Of a stretch of DNA of 64,000 nt, positions 47,563-56,636 are shown in pieces. The number at the start of each line of letters is the position of its first letter. Within the stretch, counting starts at the first letter, position 1. The stretch comes from Arcobacter lacus. Lineage in GTDB: Bacteria; Campylobacterota; Campylobacteria; Campylobacterales; Arcobacteraceae. Where the stretch lies: contig NZ_MUXF01000003.1 of NCBI RefSeq assembly GCF_003063295.1, positions 1-64,000 of the forward strand, read 5' to 3'. Below the pieces are notes generated by a model. The model was not told the origin of the DNA, ran no database searches, and saw only the letters and a program-made list of their open reading frames with translations. A program made the translations under genes and the position numbers.

Positions 47563-49410
47563 TATATTAGCCACGATAACTTTTGTTACTATATCGGCAG
47601 ATTTTATTTTCACTCTCATTTTAGAAAATAGTTTCTGTCCTTTATAGTTTTCTAATATAACTTTCATTCCTATTATTTTTTCATAACAAACAGCTTTTGC
47701 TTTTTCGATATCAACTACTTTTACTTTTAACTCTTCACCTATATGTTTATAAGCCCATCTTGCGTATTTTCTATCTTCGAAATCCCAAACAAGTTGATCT
47801 ACTTTTCTTTCATTTAAAGATATGTGTTCACAAATTTCATCTATATTTTTTGGTGTCTGTTTTGTTTTCAAAATCCTATGTAAAACTAAATCTGAATATC
47901 TTCTAATTGGAGATGTAAAATGTGAATAAGAAGAAAATCCTAGACCAAAATGCCCTAAATTTTTTGAACTATATTTTGCTTGAGTTTGAGATTGAATAAT
48001 AAGTTCATCAACTTCTGCACTTAACATAGAAGTTTTTGCACTTTTTTGAATATGAGTTATAGTTTCATGAACATCTTTTTGAAGTTTTACATTTACTCCT
48101 AAAATATTTACATCATCAACAAGTTTTGAAATTGCTTTAAATGAGGGCTCTTCATGAACTCTAAAAATTGCAATATTTGATACTTTTTTACTAGCTTCAA
48201 TATTTGCTAAAAGCATACACTCTTCAATTAGTTGATGAGAAGCTGTTGAAGTTTCTACTTCTATTGATTCAAGTTCACTATTTCTTAATTTTAACCTATT
48301 TTCAGTAGTTCTAAAATCATAACCTTTTTCAAGTCTTTTTTTTCTAAACTTTTTTGTAATTTCATATAAAGGAATTAAATAATCAAAAATTTCTTTATCA
48401 AGTTTTGAATATAAATCCAAATGTCCTTCAATTACTCTATCAATTCTTCCATAAGAAAAATTTTTATGCGAATTTATAACTGCTTCAAAAAGTTCAGCTT
48501 TTTTTACACTTAATTTTTCTAAATCTAAATGAAGTTTAAAAACAAATGAGTATCTATCTAATCCCTCTTTTAAAGAGCACATCTCTTCACTTAAAATTGG
48601 AGGAAGCATTGGTAAAACTCTACTTGGAAGATAAATTGATGTTGATTTTTTAAAAGCAAGTTTGTCTAAATCACTTCCTTCTTTTACAAAATATGAAACA
48701 TCTGCAATAGCAACATATAAAATATTTTCATCTTTATCAAAATATATTGCATCATCATGATCTTTTGCACTATTTGGGTCAATTGTACAAAATGGAAGTT
48801 CTCTTAAATCAACCCTTTGATTTTTATCATCCATTTTTGCATCTATTTCAAAATCAAGTTTTTCTAATCTATAAAGCTCTTTGTAAAGGTACAATGATAT
48901 AAATTCATCTACTTTAGAATCACTTATATTACCGACATTTTTAATAACTTCAAAAGATTTGTTGTCAACAACTAAAACATCATTTTCATTAAATGTTAAA
49001 GCTTTTTTATTTTCAATTCTTATATTTTCTTTTACTGTGTAAAAAGCTCTATCTTTTACATATACTAAAATTTCTGCTTTTTTACTACTAATAATTTTTA
49101 TAATCTTTGCTTTTATTTTACTTTTTGGATTAAATACTCTTTTTGCAATTACTAAGTCTCCATCAAAAGCACCATTTAATTCATCTAATTCTATTTTTAT
49201 ATTTTTTAAAGGAGTTACTAAATCTTCTAAAATAGCAAAGTTTTTTTCTATTTTTAAAGTTGCTATTTTGTACTTTGAATTTAACTCAAATTCATTATTT
49301 GCATTTCTTAAAACAATCTCTTCTTTAATAAATTTTTCTATTTCAATTAACTCTTCTTTTGTATAATCTTTAAAGTTTGTTTGTATTTTTATAAATAGTT
49401 CTTTTAACAA
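47557..49410 (-). CDS. rnr: Ribonuclease R-type exoribonuclease (RNB domain)
   Basis: A 617-aa 3'-5' exoribonuclease. The RNB domain has FCTIDPNSAKDHDDAIYFD (metal-binding aspartates) and the later HYTSPIRRYSD-like segment FTSPIRRYSDLVLHRIL. A cold-shock domain precedes it and a short S1 domain ends it (VKVVDIEKAKAVCYEKIIG). It is shorter than enteric RNase R (about 813 aa), as in other Campylobacterota. Confidence 0.92.
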   Translation of the reverse strand: MLKELFIKIQTNFKDYTKEELIEIEKFIKEEIVLRNANNEFELNSKYKIATLKIEKNFAILEDLVTPLKNIKIELDELNGAFDGDLVIAKRVFNPKSKIKAKIIKIISSKKAEILVYVKDRAFYTVKENIRIENKKALTFNENDVLVVDNKSFEVIKNVGNISDSKVDEFISLYLYKELYRLEKLDFEIDAKMDDKNQRVDLRELPFCTIDPNSAKDHDDAIYFDKDENILYVAIADVSYFVKEGSDLDKLAFKKSTSIYLPSRVLPMLPPILSEEMCSLKEGLDRYSFVFKLHLDLEKLSVKKAELFEAVINSHKNFSYGRIDRVIEGHLDLYSKLDKEIFDYLIPLYEITKKFRKKRLEKGYDFRTTENRLKLRNSELESIEVETSTASHQLIEECMLLANIEASKKVSNIAIFRVHEEPSFKAISKLVDDVNILGVNVKLQKDVHETITHIQKSAKTSMLSAEVDELIIQSQTQAKYSSKNLGHFGLGFSSYSHFTSPIRRYSDLVLHRILKTKQTPKNIDEICEHISLNERKVDQLVWDFEDRKYARWAYKHIGEELKVKVVDIEKAKAVCYEKIIGMKVILENYKGQKLFSKMRVKIKSADIVTKVIVANIL

Positions 49411-49468
49411 AATTTATCCTTTTTTATAATCAGCTAATATTACAATATTCTTCCCTTTAATCTAGTAA

Positions 49469-50557
<1,089 letters not shown>

Positions 50558-50560
50558 AAA

Positions 50561-50589
50561 TTTATTTAAGGAATTTTTCCTTAAATAAA
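50561..50589 (+). terminator. Hairpin after ilvC
   Basis: A perfect 13-bp stem (50561-50573 with 50577-50589) with loop TTT directly follows the ilvC stop. A-rich sequence follows instead of a T-run. Confidence 0.6.
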
Positions 50590-50598
50590 ACTACTTAA

Positions 50599-51681
50599 AT
50601 GAATCTAAAAAAAATTCGACTAAGAAAAAAACTATTACAAAGATATCTAAAGAGAAAAAAACTAGTACAAATTTTTCTTTTAATAACTCTTTTATTATTA
50701 CTAATTCCTACTATTAGTTATTTTTATATAAATCAAAAAGAAATCTCTTCTAAAGAAGAAATAAAACTACAAGAACAAAAAGTAACAAATGAAGAAGTTA
50801 TGCAAGAAGTTTTAACTCAGCTTGAAATTTCAAAAAAAGATATATTAAAAGAAAATGATATTTTTTTAAAAGATATAGATATAAACCATAAAATACTTGA
50901 AAAAGTAAAAGAGATTAAAGATAATAAAAAAGAGTATGAGCAAACAACTGAAATAGGTGAAGAAAATATTCCTTTAGTTGAAGAAAAAGCAGCACCAATA
51001 AAAAAAGATACATATGTTTATAATAAGAAAGATAAACCAAAAATTGCAATAATAATAGATGATGTAGTTAGTGATTCACAAAAAAATAAAATTTTAAATA
51101 TTGGTTATCCAATAACTATGGCTTTTTTACCACCAACTCCAACACATAAGGATTCGGCAAAAGTCGCTCAAAATCTATCTTTTTATATGATACACTTTCC
51201 TCTTCAAGCATCTAGTGCTTTTAAAGGTGAAGAAATTAATACTCTAAAAATAACTGATTCATATGAAACTATTGAAAATAGAGTAAAACAACTAAGAAAC
51301 TGGTATACAAATGCAAAATATACAAATAATCATACAGGTTCAGTTTTCACTGAAAATGATGAAGCGATGGATAAATTATTTAAAGCTTTAGTTAAATACA
51401 ACTTTATATTTGTTGATAGTAAAACAAGCGCAAAATCAGTTGCACAAAAGTATGCAAACAAACACAATCTTCCTTATATATCAAGAAATATATTTCTTGA
51501 CAATGAAAAAAGCTACGAATATATAAAATCTCAACTCATCAAAACTATTGAACTGGCAAAAAAGCAAGGATATGCAGTTGCTATTGGTCATCCATATGAT
51601 ATAACACTAAAAGTACTAAAAGAGTCTAAACACCTTTTAAATGATGTTGATCCTATTCTTGTAAATAAATTACCACATTAA
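50599..51681 (+). CDS. Divergent polysaccharide deacetylase (YibQ/DUF610)
   Basis: A 360-aa bitopic protein: a Lys/Arg-rich N-terminus, a TM helix at about 22-45, a Glu/Lys linker (45-150), then a deacetylase-like fold beginning PKIAIIIDDVVSDS. HFPLQASSAFKGEE, NNHTGSVFTEN and AIGHPYDITLK are family motifs, with the Asp/His positions retained. Its role, perhaps in the cell envelope, is not established. Confidence 0.82.
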   Translation: MNLKKIRLRKKLLQRYLKRKKLVQIFLLITLLLLLIPTISYFYINQKEISSKEEIKLQEQKVTNEEVMQEVLTQLEISKKDILKENDIFLKDIDINHKILEKVKEIKDNKKEYEQTTEIGEENIPLVEEKAAPIKKDTYVYNKKDKPKIAIIIDDVVSDSQKNKILNIGYPITMAFLPPTPTHKDSAKVAQNLSFYMIHFPLQASSAFKGEEINTLKITDSYETIENRVKQLRNWYTNAKYTNNHTGSVFTENDEAMDKLFKALVKYNFIFVDSKTSAKSVAQKYANKHNLPYISRNIFLDNEKSYEYIKSQLIKTIELAKKQGYAVAIGHPYDITLKVLKESKHLLNDVDPILVNKLPH

Positions 51682-51693
51682 TAAAAAATAAGT

Positions 51694-51699
51694 TATAAT
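51694..51699 (+). promoter_or_regulatory. Predicted -10 box for dprA
   Basis: TATAAT in agtTATAATaattt, 28 bases before the dprA start. A second TATAAT lies at 51712-51717, nearer the gene. Confidence 0.4.
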
Positions 51700-51726
51700 A
51701 ATTTTATTTCCTATAATTGGATTATT

Positions 51727-51921
51727 ATGATTAGAACTATTGATTTTAGAATTCCTGAATTATTATCTATGAAAAAGTATCCTAATGAGATTTTTTATAT
51801 TGGGAATTGTGAACTTCTAAAAAAAAGAAAAATATCTATAATAGGAACAAGAAGACCCTCTTCTTATACAAAAGAGTTTACGCATAAACTAGCTTCTAAT
51901 GTCATTTATAATAATAAATAG
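51727..51921 (+). pseudogene. dprA: dprA interrupted after about 58 codons
   Basis: The 64-aa frame starts MIRTIDFRIPELLSMKKYP and runs to SIIGTRRPSSYTKEFTHKLASN, the start of the DprA/Smf Rossmann domain. It then leaves the family and stops at 51921. DprA is normally 250-380 aa and loads RecA onto incoming DNA in natural transformation. The break falls at or just after 51899, where sequence with the hallmarks of a transposon end begins (TGTC plus repeats). The remaining 3' part of dprA is expected beyond the window. Confidence 0.85.
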
Positions 51922-51945
51922 AACTCAACAATAATAATTAGAACT
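51908..51945. repeat. Tandem TnsB-type binding repeats at the transposon end
   Basis: ATAATAATAAATAGAACT (51908-51925) and ACAATAATAATTAGAACT (51928-51945) match at 16 of 18 positions with a 20-base period. Tn7-, Tn5053- and Mu-like elements carry such repeats as transposase sites in their ends. Confidence 0.55.
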
Positions 51946-52060
51946 ATTAGGCTTCAAACTTCTTTTCAGTTTATTGCAACCAAATTAATTGTTTATTTTT
52001 TTCCATGTACCTTTCTAAATAATCTTTCCTAATATAAATAAATGTTTAGTGTTCTAAAAA

Positions 52061-52213
52061 CTAGAGATTGTGGGATGGTTGATTTGAAAAACAAGATGAT
52101 ATCTTCATTTGTCTATTCAAATCTTTATCCCAAGTAACTTTATGAGGTAAAAACTTAAATAGCTGTAGTGCAACCTTGTTTTTTTCTTTCCAATGATTTG
52201 TTAGAACCTCCAT
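52061..52213 (-). CDS. 50-aa ORF directly after the DUF4365 gene
   Basis: Its ATG follows the DUF4365 stop with no gap (TAAATG). The product reads MEVLTNHWKEKNKVALQLF at the start, with Trp- and Lys-rich helices, then DKDLNRQMKISSCFSNQPSHNL. No family is recognised. It could be a coupled small partner or the remnant of a longer gene cut by DNA loss near the transposon end. From here to the repeats (51946-52060) nothing else coding is seen. Confidence 0.35.
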   Translation of the reverse strand: MEVLTNHWKEKNKVALQLFKFLPHKVTWDKDLNRQMKISSCFSNQPSHNL

Positions 52214-53110
52214 TTAAATAAATGAAGGAACACTTCCATCATCATCAATATTTATTACAAGATTGTATAGCTGTAAATCCATAATATGCCAATACTCAGA
52301 TTCAATATTGGTTATATGATCTTTAATTTTTAGTGAAACTGGAGAAAGTAGCTCCCCTAATTTTGTCACTATTTCATCGATATAATATTCATGAATATAA
52401 TAAGCATCGCCAAAAGATTTCTGGCTTTCTGAAAAATAATCACTAATTGACTTTAATTTCCACTCAATTTGAAAATGCAGACATAAAAAGCGTATATTTT
52501 CATAGAACACTTTAAGATATAGAACTCTATCAATATCTACTCCCATAAAACAGTCTCTACCGGTATTCTCTTTAATGAAATCTGTATAACGTGCGTAATT
52601 TGATAAAAATGTATTTATATTTATATCTAAGTTTTTCCAATGTTTATCAGAAAAATAAGAAAATATAAAATTTTCTAAAGTTGAAACTTCAAGCTTATCT
52701 TTCTTGTAAATCTTATAAGAAAATGTATCCTGTTTAATATAGGAATAGAAGTTTTTTCTAACTGACTCTTTAACTGACGAATAAAAAACCTCTTCAGTTT
52801 CTAGGTCAACAAGACATATAAAGACTGGAGTGGGAAACTTCATCCAGTAATTCGTTGTTGATATGTTTATTCCTGAAAAAGTAAAATAGTCATCTTTCGT
52901 CCACTTTATTTTTTGTTTACCTTTTAGTTGAACTGAAATAAGTTCACCTGTAACTTGATTTTGATTGTTTACTAACTCGATATAACAATCAATTCCATAG
53001 TCTCGTTCACTAACTTCTCTAATAATCCAATGGTTGGGTATATTTCTAGAGAATATTTTATAAGAACTAGTCTCAGTTACATGTTTTGCATCTCTAGTTG
53101 GTAACTCCAT
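52214..53110 (-). CDS. DUF4365-domain protein, possible PD-(D/E)xK nuclease
   Basis: A 298-aa protein. The N-terminal half fits DUF4365: PTRDAKHVTETSSYKIF, then ERDYGIDCYIELV and GELISVQLKGKQK. The order Asp41 ... Gln61-Leu-Lys63 is the (D)...(E/Q)xK pattern of PD-(D/E)xK-like nucleases. The family is often found in defence islands; its biochemical activity is not firmly known. The last 150 residues have no recognised domain. The frame extends to an ATG at 53128, but AAAGGAA precedes the ATG at 53110. It shares its promoter sequence with the 673-aa gene. Confidence 0.7.
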   Translation of the reverse strand: MELPTRDAKHVTETSSYKIFSRNIPNHWIIREVSERDYGIDCYIELVNNQNQVTGELISVQLKGKQKIKWTKDDYFTFSGINISTTNYWMKFPTPVFICLVDLETEEVFYSSVKESVRKNFYSYIKQDTFSYKIYKKDKLEVSTLENFIFSYFSDKHWKNLDININTFLSNYARYTDFIKENTGRDCFMGVDIDRVLYLKVFYENIRFLCLHFQIEWKLKSISDYFSESQKSFGDAYYIHEYYIDEIVTKLGELLSPVSLKIKDHITNIESEYWHIMDLQLYNLVINIDDDGSVPSFI

Positions 53111-53133
53111 TTTATTATTCCTTTCCATGTTCT

Positions 53134-53176
53134 AACTATTTATTAGATAGGTATTATATATAAAACAGCCTAAAAA
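53134..53176 (-). promoter_or_regulatory. Promoter cassette copy A (before the DUF4365 gene)
   Basis: Minus strand: TTTTTAGGCT, three variable bases, TTATATATAAT (a -10 box), then TAATAAATAGTT. It matches copy B at 55588-55630 in 36 of 43 positions, without gaps. Confidence 0.6.
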
Positions 53177-53514
53177 TCGGGATACGATACACAAAATCTT
53201 TATTAATAGGATTTTTAGCTAAACTCATAAACATATCTATTAATTTTTGTTTTTTACCTTCTCTTGCATTTTGTAAAGCATTTTGGTAATCAAATATTTT
53301 CTATATTTCCAAAGTTGATTTTTCTGCCAAAGGTACACACTTGCCATAACCAGTACAGGATACTTTTTAGCCCATTTATTTGATTATATTTCTTGATAAC
53401 CGATATTCAATGTACCTTTAAATTCATTTTAATAATTGACCTCTCCTCCATTTAATCGTTCTTGTTCACATATTTATCAATTATTCCATTTATAGTATTT
53501 TTATTGCGTGCCAT
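53154..53514 (-). pseudogene. Decayed coding remnant
   Basis: The 414-base gap has no intact gene, but the minus strand shows pieces of protein-like sequence in different frames: MARNKNTINGIIDKYVN from the ATG at 53514, then ERLNGGEVNY, then KWAKKYPVLVMASVYLWQ, and finally a 48-codon open piece (53300-53154) containing DYQNALQNAREGKKQKLIDM. Stops and frame changes separate them. A transposase origin is possible from the WAKKYP-type sequence but unproven. The last piece runs into promoter copy A. Confidence 0.3.
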
Positions 53515-53542
53515 AATATTATCTTTTTAATATAACGTTTGT

Positions 53543-55564
53543 TTACCTATTTAGTGCTATATTTTGTTGTATATTTTGTACATCTATTTCTAATTGAGAT
53601 AATTTGTTAACATTTAATTCCAATATTTTATATTCTCTTTGAATGTATTTTTCCCTTTTGTTAGATAAATGATTAAGAATATCAAATTTTCTTTCATAAA
53701 GTATAGTGTATAGAAGAGACGCAACAATTGGAAATGCACCAAATATCCATGCCCATTGCTCCATAATATTCCACTCAAAGTTATAAATAAAGATAAAAAA
53801 GCATACATAATATCCGATAATTAAACTACCCCAAATAGTTTTATACCTATCAATTTGTTTACTAGAGTTTTCATCTGCAATTTTTTTTAATTTTTTTAAT
53901 GCTTCTAGTTCACTATTTTTACTTTCTAGTAACTCTTTTTTTTGTTCTTCTGTTAATTCTCTTATTGACTTAATATCATTTTTTAGTTTTGCATTTTCTT
54001 CTTCACTTTTAACAGCTTTATTCTTAAATTTGTCTTTTTCATATTTATATTTCTCAATATCTTTAATACTTAATGTATCTAAAATATCTGACAAACTCTC
54101 TTGTGATATTTCTTCAGGTTGTTTAACTTCAGATTTTAAATTAATAATTGTATCAATAATTTCGTCTTTATCTATTTTGCCATTTTGTACTAGTTGTTGT
54201 AATTCAGAATATTTTTTATGTACATTATTATTAATATTGTTTGATAATACTATTTGTGCTTTTGTAATTACGTCAAATATTTTTGGAAAATTAGTATTAC
54301 CAAATCCTTTATTTAGCTTTAACCAAAATTTGTTTATTAAAAAATCCAAATGCGTAACTAAAGGTACTTCTCCTTGTGTTTTGAGATATTGATTCCATGC
54401 AATTTTAAAAATTTTTGAATTTCCACTAAGTAAAATATACCCAATATTGTAAAAACTATTGTTACATCTTTCTGCTCTTAATATATTAATAGAATTTAAT
54501 TTATTTAAAGAATTACTTATTTCATATTCTTCATAGGGTGTATTTTTTTCTAAATCTTGTAATAAATCTTGACTTATTAGGTTGTATTTATAAGTATTAT
54601 CTGTTATGTAGTTTTCTGTCGTATCAATATCAATATTATAAGTTTCTAATAATTTAAAAAAGTTAGTTTTTTTTGAAATAATATCACTACCTTTAGAACA
54701 TCCTTCAATAATGCTATTCATTGCTGTTTTTGAAGGATCGATTTTGGTTGGTTTATCTAAAAGGTATGCAGCTTTTTTAAAATATCCATTAATCTCATCT
54801 TCAGTTGTTTTAAAATATTTAAAAAATATTTTTCTATTGCTTGAATTTATTTCTTTTACAAGTTTATAAAAATCTTCAAATAAACTTTTATACAGTTCTC
54901 CATTATAACCTGCAAAATGAAATAATATTTCAGTGTCTAAATAAATTACTAAATAATCAACTAGTTCTTTTCTTTTTTGTGTGATTTCGCCATACCTCAC
55001 TCCTGAATATAAAATCACACCCTCTCTGATAATATTTAATTGTTTTTTAAATTCTAAATTATTTTGATTTGATATTATAAAACTACTAATATCTTCATAA
55101 AATTTATTTTCAAAGCCATTCTCATTTAATAAAAATGAGCTAAAGCTTTGTGAAATCTCATCCTTATCATTTTGTATTAGTGTTTTATGATTCTTCCCTT
55201 CTATATATGAGTATAAATTTGCAATTATGTGTTCATTGTTTTCAATAATTTTTTCTTGTTTATTATCCACAATTAGATTTTCACTACTAGCATCATAGCT
55301 TATACTATAGTAACCTTCTGACTTTTCTGCTCTTAATCTTTTTAAAGCTGTTCTAATTATTGATTCTGGAATTTCAAAATCAAAATCCTCTTTCAAATTT
55401 AAATATATATCTTGTGCTGTAAATCTCAATAACTTTTTTGTTTTAATTGAACTTTTTATAAATTCAATAATAATATCATAATTATCTTTTTTAGAATCAT
55501 ATAATTCTTTATATACTGCATAAGAAGCAAGATTTTTTGATATTGATAGTTCTGTTTTATTCAT
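53543..55564 (-). CDS. 673-aa membrane-anchored PIN-like protein with N-terminal winged helix
   Basis: Not assigned to a named family. Visible order: winged-helix-like segment (about 30-90, LRFTAQDIYLNLK ... SIIRTALKRLR); a PIN-like nuclease fold (about 203-425) with YLDTEILFHFAGYNG (Asp210), TTEDEING (Glu255/Glu257), CSKGSDII (Asp294) and LLSGNSKIF (Asn382); a coiled coil rich in Lys/Glu (about 500-570); two TM helices (about 577-597 and 602-622); and a short helical tail. The acidic residues fit a metal-dependent nuclease. Membrane anchoring suggests an abortive-infection or sensing role, which is inference. Single gene with promoter copy B. Confidence 0.6.
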   Translation of the reverse strand: MNKTELSISKNLASYAVYKELYDSKKDNYDIIIEFIKSSIKTKKLLRFTAQDIYLNLKEDFDFEIPESIIRTALKRLRAEKSEGYYSISYDASSENLIVDNKQEKIIENNEHIIANLYSYIEGKNHKTLIQNDKDEISQSFSSFLLNENGFENKFYEDISSFIISNQNNLEFKKQLNIIREGVILYSGVRYGEITQKRKELVDYLVIYLDTEILFHFAGYNGELYKSLFEDFYKLVKEINSSNRKIFFKYFKTTEDEINGYFKKAAYLLDKPTKIDPSKTAMNSIIEGCSKGSDIISKKTNFFKLLETYNIDIDTTENYITDNTYKYNLISQDLLQDLEKNTPYEEYEISNSLNKLNSINILRAERCNNSFYNIGYILLSGNSKIFKIAWNQYLKTQGEVPLVTHLDFLINKFWLKLNKGFGNTNFPKIFDVITKAQIVLSNNINNNVHKKYSELQQLVQNGKIDKDEIIDTIINLKSEVKQPEEISQESLSDILDTLSIKDIEKYKYEKDKFKNKAVKSEEENAKLKNDIKSIRELTEEQKKELLESKNSELEALKKLKKIADENSSKQIDRYKTIWGSLIIGYYVCFFIFIYNFEWNIMEQWAWIFGAFPIVASLLYTILYERKFDILNHLSNKREKYIQREYKILELNVNKLSQLEIDVQNIQQNIALNR

Positions 55565-55587
55565 TTATTACCTTATTTTTTATATAC

Positions 55588-55630
55588 AACTATTTATTAA
55601 ATATACATTATATATAAGTTAGCCTAAAAA
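55588..55630 (-). promoter_or_regulatory. Promoter cassette copy B (before the 673-aa gene)
   Basis: Same layout as copy A, with -10 TATATAAT and the downstream TAATAAATAGTT. The gene start lies 24 bases past the conserved block and has AAGG in front (aataaggtaataaATG). Confidence 0.6.
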
Positions 55631-56002
55631 AATAAATAAATAATATATAAAATGTCTATATTGAAATATTAGCAAAACACTCTAACATAATGTAAATATA
55701 AAACTTTTAAAAATATTTTTTCAACCAATTTTGATTTTTTACTATAATTTTTATGTATATATTAAGTGATTACTGTATATTATCTATGTATGTATATTAA
55801 AGCAATATCGGGATAAACCTGTTGTTACATATATTAAAATACTATGTATATAAAAATTGATACAAAGATGAGTTATAAACACAAGTTTTATAAAATCTAA
55901 TTTTTGGAGCATATCCGAAAAGTAAGGTTTTTAAATTACATAATTCAACGTGCTGTGGTTTAAACAATATAATTTAATATATTATGTTTACTAAAATACC
56001 TA

Positions 56003-56142
56003 ATGACATGACTCTTTTGTTTTCTTTTAAAATTGAAACTAAATTTATAATCTTTTGGAATTCATCAAAAGTTTTTGTAATAAATTAAATTAATTAAAAT
56101 GTACAACAACATGCAAAATCAGTTTTATCAGAGTCATGTCAT
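56003..56142. repeat. Perfect 13-bp inverted repeat with 114-base spacer
   Basis: ATGACATGACTCT (56003-56015) returns in reverse complement as AGAGTCATGTCAT (56130-56142). The inner sequence holds a smaller hairpin (CTTTTG ... CAAAAG). It could bound a small mobile unit or a structured RNA; nothing identifies it further. Confidence 0.5.
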
Positions 56143-56259
56143 CTCCAATAAAAAATACTACTTTTTAATTGGTTATTATACGAATTTTAGCTTTGTTTTT
56201 CAAAAATTAAAGAAAAGTCATTTTACAAACATAATATTAGAAATAAACAATCAAAATGC

Positions 56260-56265
56260 TATAAT
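56260..56265 (+). promoter_or_regulatory. Predicted extended -10 box for the Excalibur gene
   Basis: TGCTATAAT, 20 bases before the start codon, with AAAAGGA as ribosome site between. The short leader would be only about 10-15 bases. Confidence 0.5.
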
Positions 56266-56285
56266 CAATTGAAAAGGATTATTCT

Positions 56286-56507
56286 ATGCATAAAATTCTA
56301 ATAGTAATTGCGCTTACATTATCTCTTTTCTCAGCAGAAACAAAAAAGCAAAAAACAGAAGTAAAGCAAGAATTCAAGTGTGAAGGTAAAAAAACGTGTA
56401 AAGAGATGAAAAGTTGTAAAGAAGCAATGTTTTATCTAAGAGAGTGTGGAGTATCAAGACTAGATAGAGATAAAGACGGTATTCCTTGTGAGACTATCTG
56501 TAGATAA
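56286..56507 (+). CDS. Small secreted Excalibur-domain protein
   Basis: A 73-aa exported protein. Residues 1-16 are a signal peptide (ending LSLFSAE). The mature part has the Excalibur calcium-binding pattern: CKEMKSCKEAMFYLRECG then DRDKDGIPCETIC, where the Asp residues would hold Ca2+ and the cysteines pair. The domain is often fused to secreted thermonucleases; here it is separate but next to a periplasmic nuclease gene, in convergent orientation. Confidence 0.82.
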   Translation: MHKILIVIALTLSLFSAETKKQKTEVKQEFKCEGKKTCKEMKSCKEAMFYLRECGVSRLDRDKDGIPCETICR

Positions 56508-56510
56508 GAG

Positions 56511-56624
56511 TTATTTCTTATCTACTTTATTTTTTTCTTTTATTTTTGATTCATAAAAAGCTAACATTATCACAACAATAGCAACAACAATAAAGCCTAT
56601 TATTTCATTTTGAAAATCTTCCAC
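56511..56624 (-). CDS. 37-aa single-TM peptide after the nuclease gene
   Basis: A GTG-started ORF 12 bases after the endA-like stop, with AGGA in front. The peptide has a TM helix (IIGFIVVAIVVIMLAFY) and a Lys-rich tail (ESKIKEKNKVDKK). Layout suggests a small inner-membrane protein in an operon with the nuclease. Unknown family; too short to be certain. Confidence 0.45.
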   Translation of the reverse strand: MEDFQNEIIGFIVVAIVVIMLAFYESKIKEKNKVDKK

Positions 56625-56636
56625 TATTCCTAACCC

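Larger units (their letters stand above)
55631..56285. other. Non-coding gap between the PIN-like and Excalibur genes
   Basis: About 655 bases without a supportable gene on either strand. It is very AT-rich. TATATTAA occurs at 55758, 55793 and 55830, about 35-37 bases apart, which may be chance in such sequence. A long-spaced inverted repeat is listed separately. Confidence 0.6.

Noticed and set aside
55758-55837. Three TATATTAA copies as replication iterons.
   Set aside because: The motif is too simple for such AT-rich DNA and no replication gene is near.
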